A DNA stretch of 64,000 bases from Bradyrhizobium sp. CB1650 (GTDB taxonomy: Bacteria; Pseudomonadota; Alphaproteobacteria; Rhizobiales; Xanthobacteraceae). Position numbers and translations under genes: made by a program. Each line of letters opens with the position of its first letter. The first letter of the stretch is position 1. Where the stretch lies: the NCBI RefSeq assembly GCF_029761915.1, contig NZ_CP121695.1:2137501-2201500 (forward strand), given 5' to 3'. This document shows, piece after piece, positions 60,395 to 64,000 of the stretch. Below the pieces are notes generated by a model. It was not told where the DNA came from. It searched no databases and saw only the letters and a list, made by a program, of their open reading frames with translations.

Positions 60395-60896
60395 GCCAAG
60401 ATTCCTCGCCCAACACGCAAGTAACGTGCGCGCGAGCGAACTCAGGCGCCACGACGACGAAAAAAGTTTACGCGCGATTCAAATTCGTGCTCGTCGCGAC
60501 TGACAGATTCAAAAAAATCGATAGGTTCGAAAAAGGTGATTCGGAAAAAATTGCCGAGTGCGAAAGCGGTCTCGCGTTCATTCACACTCAGACACAATCG
60601 ATCCTCTGGCGCCCGCGTTCGATCACCCAGTGCCGCGTAATGTCAGCGTTTTCTTACGAGAACATCTGTTCGGGATGGATGATCCGCAATGATGCGAGAC
60701 GATGCCGATGATTGCAGGACGAACGCGCGACAGGCGCGCGCTGTCGGCAATTATTGCCCGTCGCCCGGCAAAAGATTCCGGATAACATCTTGAAAAATCA
60801 CAAAAATTCTCCGCCTGGATTGTTTGCGTGCCGCGTTCAACGCGTGGAAGCCGCGTGGCATGTGCGCCGTCGGCATTGCGGGTTGGAGATTGCGGG
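60395..60896. promoter_or_regulatory. 502-bp divergent region with A-tracts
   Basis: No gene is seen. The stretch is AT-richer than its surroundings. A-tracts lie at 60460-60465, 60511-60517, 60530-60534 and 60545-60550; the last three are each preceded by a TTC-containing motif (ATTC, GTTCG, ATTCGG). It should hold the promoters of the HAD operon and of the sigma-factor/flagellin genes. No sigma-54 consensus was recognised. Confidence 0.45.
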
Positions 60897-61586
60897 ATGA
60901 GTTACGCTGCTGATGTCTGGGCTCCCGCCGAGGCCGAGGCGACGGTGCCTGCTGATGCGATCGTGCCGGCGATGCCGTCAGCGACGCTCGCGCCGGACAA
61001 CCCGCCGGTCGTCGACGTCGTCTTCGACGAGGACAGCGAGCTTCTGGACAGGCTCGCCACCGGTGATGAAGCGGCGTTCCGCATGCTGGTCGAGCGGCAT
61101 ATCGATCGCGCCTACGCGATCGCGCTGCGCATCATCGGCAACGCAGCGGATGCGGAAGACGTGGTGCAGGACAGCATGCTCAAGATCTGGAGCCATCGCG
61201 GCCGCTGGCAGCACGGCCGTGCCAAATTCTCCACCTGGCTCTATCGCGTCATCTCCAACCGCTGCATCGACCTGCACCGCAAGCCGCGCACCGAGAATGT
61301 CGAGACCGTGCCGGAAGTCGCCGACGGCCAGCCCGACGCTGCTGAAATCATCGAGCGCAATGAGCTGAACGACATGCTGGAGCTCGCAATGCAGCGCCTG
61401 CCCGAGCAGCAGCGCATCGCGGTGATCCTCTCCTATCACGAGAACATGAGCAACGGTGAGATCGCGCAGGTGATGGAGACGACGGTGGCTGCGGTGGAGT
61501 CGCTGCTCAAGCGCGGCCGCCAGCAGCTTCGCCAGCTCTTGCGCAAGCACGAACGCGACATCCGCACCGCGTTTACCGACTGCTAA
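60897..61586 (+). CDS. ECF-like RNA polymerase sigma factor
   Basis: 229 aa from MSYAADVWAPAEAEATVPAD after GGAGATT. Region 2: LVERHIDRAYAIALRIIGNA, ADAEDVVQDSMLKIW and STWLYRVISNRCIDLHRKP. Region 4: QQRIAVILSYHENMSNGEIA and TTVAAVESLLKRGRQQLRQL. The N-terminal 55 residues are acidic and low-complexity. No anti-sigma gene is adjacent. Position just upstream of fliC suggests control of flagellar or surface genes, but target promoters were not identified. Confidence 0.86.
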   Translation: MSYAADVWAPAEAEATVPADAIVPAMPSATLAPDNPPVVDVVFDEDSELLDRLATGDEAAFRMLVERHIDRAYAIALRIIGNAADAEDVVQDSMLKIWSHRGRWQHGRAKFSTWLYRVISNRCIDLHRKPRTENVETVPEVADGQPDAAEIIERNELNDMLELAMQRLPEQQRIAVILSYHENMSNGEIAQVMETTVAAVESLLKRGRQQLRQLLRKHERDIRTAFTDC

Positions 61587-61727
61587 CCATAAAATCGCGC
61601 TCTGGGAAATTTTACCGCCTGATCTGATCGCGCTCCGCCGTTTGAGCGAACGGACGGGGCTGCGGTCCGCGTCGTCAATCGTCTTCCACGATGCGGCACG
61701 TCATGCCCATCAGCACAGGAGCCTTCG

Positions 61728-62552
61728 ATGCCTGCAATCAACACCAACACCGCCGCGAACTCTGCGGTCCGCTACCTCAACATCAACTCCGCACAGGAGA
61801 GCAGCTCGCTCGCAAAACTGTCGAGCGGTTCGCGCATCACTTCGGCCTCGGACGACGCCGCGGGCCTTGCGATCTCCACCCGCATCTCGTCGGACGTCAC
61901 CACGCTGCAGCAGGCCGCGACCAACGCCTCGCAGGCGACCGCGATCCTCCAGACCGCCGATGGCGGCGCCTCGAACATCTCCGACATCCTGGCGCGCATG
62001 AAATCGCTGGCCTCGGAGTCCGCCTCGGGCACCACGACGGACTCGAGCCGCGCCTACATCAACTCGGAATTCACGCAGCTCACCAGCGAAATCGATTCGA
62101 TCGCGAGCGGCACGCGCTACTCCAGCCAGAGCCTGCTCGACGGCTCTAGCGTGTTCGCCTCCGGCGTTTCGGTCCTGGTCGGCTCCTCCGGCTCGGACAC
62201 CATCACCATCACGCTGACCAGCCTCACGGCATCCTCGCTCGGCGTCTCCTCGCTCGACGTCAGCTCGCTGTCGGACGCGACCTCGGCGCTGACCGCGCTG
62301 GACACGGCGATCGACACGGTCTCCGCTGCCCGCGCCAGCATCGGTGCGCAGGAGTCGCGGTTCAACTTCTCCTCCGACTCGATCTCGACCCAGACCCAGA
62401 ACCTGCAGGCTGCCAACTCGGCGATCAAGGACGTCGACATCGCGGCCGAGCAGGCCAAGCTGTCCTCGGCCGAAGTGAAGACCCAGGCCGCGGTGTCGGC
62501 CGAATCCGCGGCGAACCAGATGCCGCAGTACCTGCTCAAGCTGCTCGGCTGA
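61728..62552 (+). CDS. fliC: flagellin
   Basis: 274 aa. The conserved N-terminal D0/D1 region (NTNTAANSAVRYLNINSAQE, LSSGSRITSASDDAAGLAIS) and C-terminal D0/D1 region (QTQNLQAANSAIKDVDIAAE, QAAVSAESAANQMPQYLLKL) are intact. The Ser/Thr-rich central part (about residues 120-200) is short and offers many possible O-glycosylation sites. ATG after AGGAG. The adjoining glycan-type operon may modify it. It assembles the flagellar filament outside the cell. Confidence 0.93.
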   Translation: MPAINTNTAANSAVRYLNINSAQESSSLAKLSSGSRITSASDDAAGLAISTRISSDVTTLQQAATNASQATAILQTADGGASNISDILARMKSLASESASGTTTDSSRAYINSEFTQLTSEIDSIASGTRYSSQSLLDGSSVFASGVSVLVGSSGSDTITITLTSLTASSLGVSSLDVSSLSDATSALTALDTAIDTVSAARASIGAQESRFNFSSDSISTQTQNLQAANSAIKDVDIAAEQAKLSSAEVKTQAAVSAESAANQMPQYLLKLLG

Positions 62553-62577
62553 CGCGCTTGACCTAACGATCGCCAAG

Positions 62578-62602
62578 CCGGGCCGGCCCGGGGCCGGCCC
62601 GG
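62578..62602 (+). terminator. GC hairpin between fliC and fliD
   Basis: CCGGGCCGGCCC (62578-62589) and GGGCCGGCCCGG (62591-62602) are exact complements. They can form a very stable hairpin 25 bases after fliC and 28 bases before fliD. No T run follows. It could end or attenuate transcription, or stabilise the abundant flagellin mRNA. Confidence 0.55.
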
Positions 62603-62630
62603 TTCTCCTCGCGATGGATCGGGCACCACA

Positions 62631-64000
62631 TTGACCAGCGTCAGTTCGAGCACCAGCAGCGCGTCGACGACGAGCTCGACCACTTCGAGCGCGTCCTCTG
62701 TGACCACGACCGGCACCACGACGTCGACCAGTCTCGACTGGAGCGAACTGATCACCGCCGCGGTGAACGCCAAGCTCGCCCAGGCCACCACGATCGAGAC
62801 CACGATCACCAACAACGAGGCCAAGGTCTCCGCGTACCAAACGCTCCAAACCGATCTTTCCACGCTATACAGCGGCCTCTCCTCGCTCGCGACCTCCGTC
62901 GTCAATTCGCTGGCGACCAACGCCTTTGCCACCCGTGCGGCGACGATCAGCTCGACCGGCGACGTCAGCGCGTCTTCCGCGCTGTCGATGTCGGTCGGCA
63001 ACGGCGCGGCGACCGGCGACCACACGCTGACGATCAGCCAGATCGCGACCGCGCAAAAGGTGGTCGGCACGACCCAGTCGAGCCAGACCGACGAGCTCGG
63101 CTACTCCGGAACATTTTCTCTCGGCCTCGAAGGCGGCAGCACCGCCGACATTGCCGTCACCAGCACGATGTCGCTCCAGGACATCGTCGATGCCATCAAC
63201 GCCCAGACCTCGACTACCAATGTGCAGGCCTCGATCGTCCAGGTGTCGAGCGGGTCCTACGAGATGGTGCTGACGGGAACGGAAGATGCCGCGGATATCA
63301 CCTATTCGAGCGCGTCCGGCGACGACATCCTGAACAAGCTCGGGGTCACCGACAGCTCGGGCGCCTTCACCGGCGTGCTGCAGGAAGCACAGGCGGCCGA
63401 ATTCTCCCTCGACGGCATCTCGATGACCCGGGATACCAACGACATCACCGACGTGCTGACCGGCGTGACGTTCAACCTGATCCAGGCGACACCCGACGGA
63501 GCGACGCTGAACATCAGCATCGAGGCCGATACCAGCCAGGTCGAGTCGGCGGTCGAGACGTTCGTCACCAATTACAACACCTTCCGCGATGCCGTGATGG
63601 CGCAGCAGGCGACGGACTCGGACGGCACGGCGTCGTCGAGCGCGGTGCTATTCGGCGACGGCACCATGCGAGACATCATGGATGCACTCCAGAACGCGCT
63701 CAACAGCACCGTGGGCGGCCTGACCATGGCCGACCTCGGCCTGTCCTTCAACGAGAACAACGAGCTCGAGCTCGACTCCTCGACCCTGACCGAGATCCTG
63801 AGCACCAATTTGAGCGGCGTCGCCACGCTGCTGTCGGCGCAGACCAAGACCTCGTCGAGCCGGCTCAGCGTCGTCAACACCGGCACGTCGCCGCAATCCT
63901 TCACGCTCGACCTGACCGTGGATTCCGACGGCAATCTCGCTTCAGCCGCGGTCGACGGGGATTCCTCGCTGTTCACGGTCAGCGGCACCACCATCATCGG
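62631..64000 (+). CDS. fliD: flagellar filament cap protein FliD (5' part)
   Basis: Open to the window end without a stop, 456 complete codons. The best start is TTG at 62631; no suitable ATG is in frame. The N-terminus is Ser/Thr-rich, then LDWSELITAAVNAKLAQATT, NEAKVSAYQTLQTDLSTLYS and HTLTISQIATAQKVVG match the HAP2 N-terminal domain. Later SVGNGAATG, LEGGSTADIAV and FTLDLTVDSDGN fit the variable domain. FliD caps the filament and helps flagellin fold. The C-terminal part is outside the window. Confidence 0.85.
   Translation, partial: MTSVSSSTSSASTTSSTTSSASSVTTTGTTTSTSLDWSELITAAVNAKLAQATTIETTITNNEAKVSAYQTLQTDLSTLYSGLSSLATSVVNSLATNAFATRAATISSTGDVSASSALSMSVGNGAATGDHTLTISQIATAQKVVGTTQSSQTDELGYSGTFSLGLEGGSTADIAVTSTMSLQDIVDAINAQTSTTNVQASIVQVSSGSYEMVLTGTEDAADITYSSASGDDILNKLGVTDSSGAFTGVLQEAQAAEFSLDGISMTRDTNDITDVLTGVTFNLIQATPDGATLNISIEADTSQVESAVETFVTNYNTFRDAVMAQQATDSDGTASSSAVLFGDGTMRDIMDALQNALNSTVGGLTMADLGLSFNENNELELDSSTLTEILSTNLSGVATLLSAQTKTSSSRLSVVNTGTSPQSFTLDLTVDSDGNLASAAVDGDSSLFTVSGTTII

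Noticed and set aside
1..64000. CRISPR arrays, tRNA or rRNA genes
   Set aside because: No regularly spaced identical repeats, cloverleaf-like genes or rRNA-like stretches were noticed when reading both strands. Short RNAs without strong structure could have been missed.

Overview
The window looks like chromosomal DNA from a Bradyrhizobium-like alphaproteobacterium. This rests on very high GC, an Hsp20 gene behind a ROSE-type leader, many orphan solute-binding proteins, TRAP and tripartite-type transport genes, IclR/GntR/LysR-controlled CoA and organic-acid catabolism, and Bradyrhizobium-style dispersed intergenic repeats. No rRNA, tRNA or CRISPR array was seen.

Layout. 1-1.7 kb: end of a sugar-acid dehydrogenase gene and mannonate dehydratase (uxuA). 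1.9-7.3 kb: a TetR regulator divergent from an MFS transporter and two type-B carboxylesterases, one cytosolic and one exported. 7.5-13.8 kb: a gene-poor accessory stretch with a secreted barrel protein, a diheme cytochrome c, Crp and AraC regulators, a Gly/Tyr-rich exported protein, and fragments of a polar amino-acid ABC ATPase. 13.9-24.2 kb: an organic/amino-acid cluster (ABC solute-binding protein, 2-hydroxyacid dehydrogenase, an aminotransferase relic, ThDP enzyme, DadA-like oxidase, Asp/Glu racemase-like protein, GntR), then a complete 1528-bp IS with a passenger gene, then a split ThDP decarboxylase pair and an SDR. 24.4-29.9 kb: the operon solute-binding protein - flavoprotein - IclR, with a repeat array in its promoter, divergent from an MFS gene.

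29.9-33.8 kb: a GH79 heparanase-like exported protein, two Hsp20 genes (the first behind a ROSE-type RNA thermometer), and a pair of overlapping small coil-rich genes, the second frameshifted. 33.8-45 kb: LysR divergent from a DctA-type symporter, a PdxA-like dehydrogenase, MmgE/PrpD proteins, a TctC-type binding protein, an alpha/beta hydrolase, a large heme/propeller protein and an exported FAH-family protein. This block carries at least three deletions within about 2.4 kb. 45.1-56.1 kb: a CoA-transferase/MaoC/CitE-like lyase/IclR operon divergent from a TRAP transporter, acyl-CoA dehydrogenase, acyl-CoA synthetase and CoA-transferase, which reads as a branched C5-dicarboxylate pathway. 56-64 kb: a three-gene operon (formyltransferase-like with an in-frame stop, glycosyltransferase-like, 804-aa HAD protein) divergent from a sigma factor, flagellin fliC and fliD (cut by the window edge). 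This is the best candidate for an undescribed system, a flagellin or surface-glycan modification locus.

All function calls come from reading translations by eye; no database search was run. Start codons were moved where a ribosome binding site or family length favoured another start.
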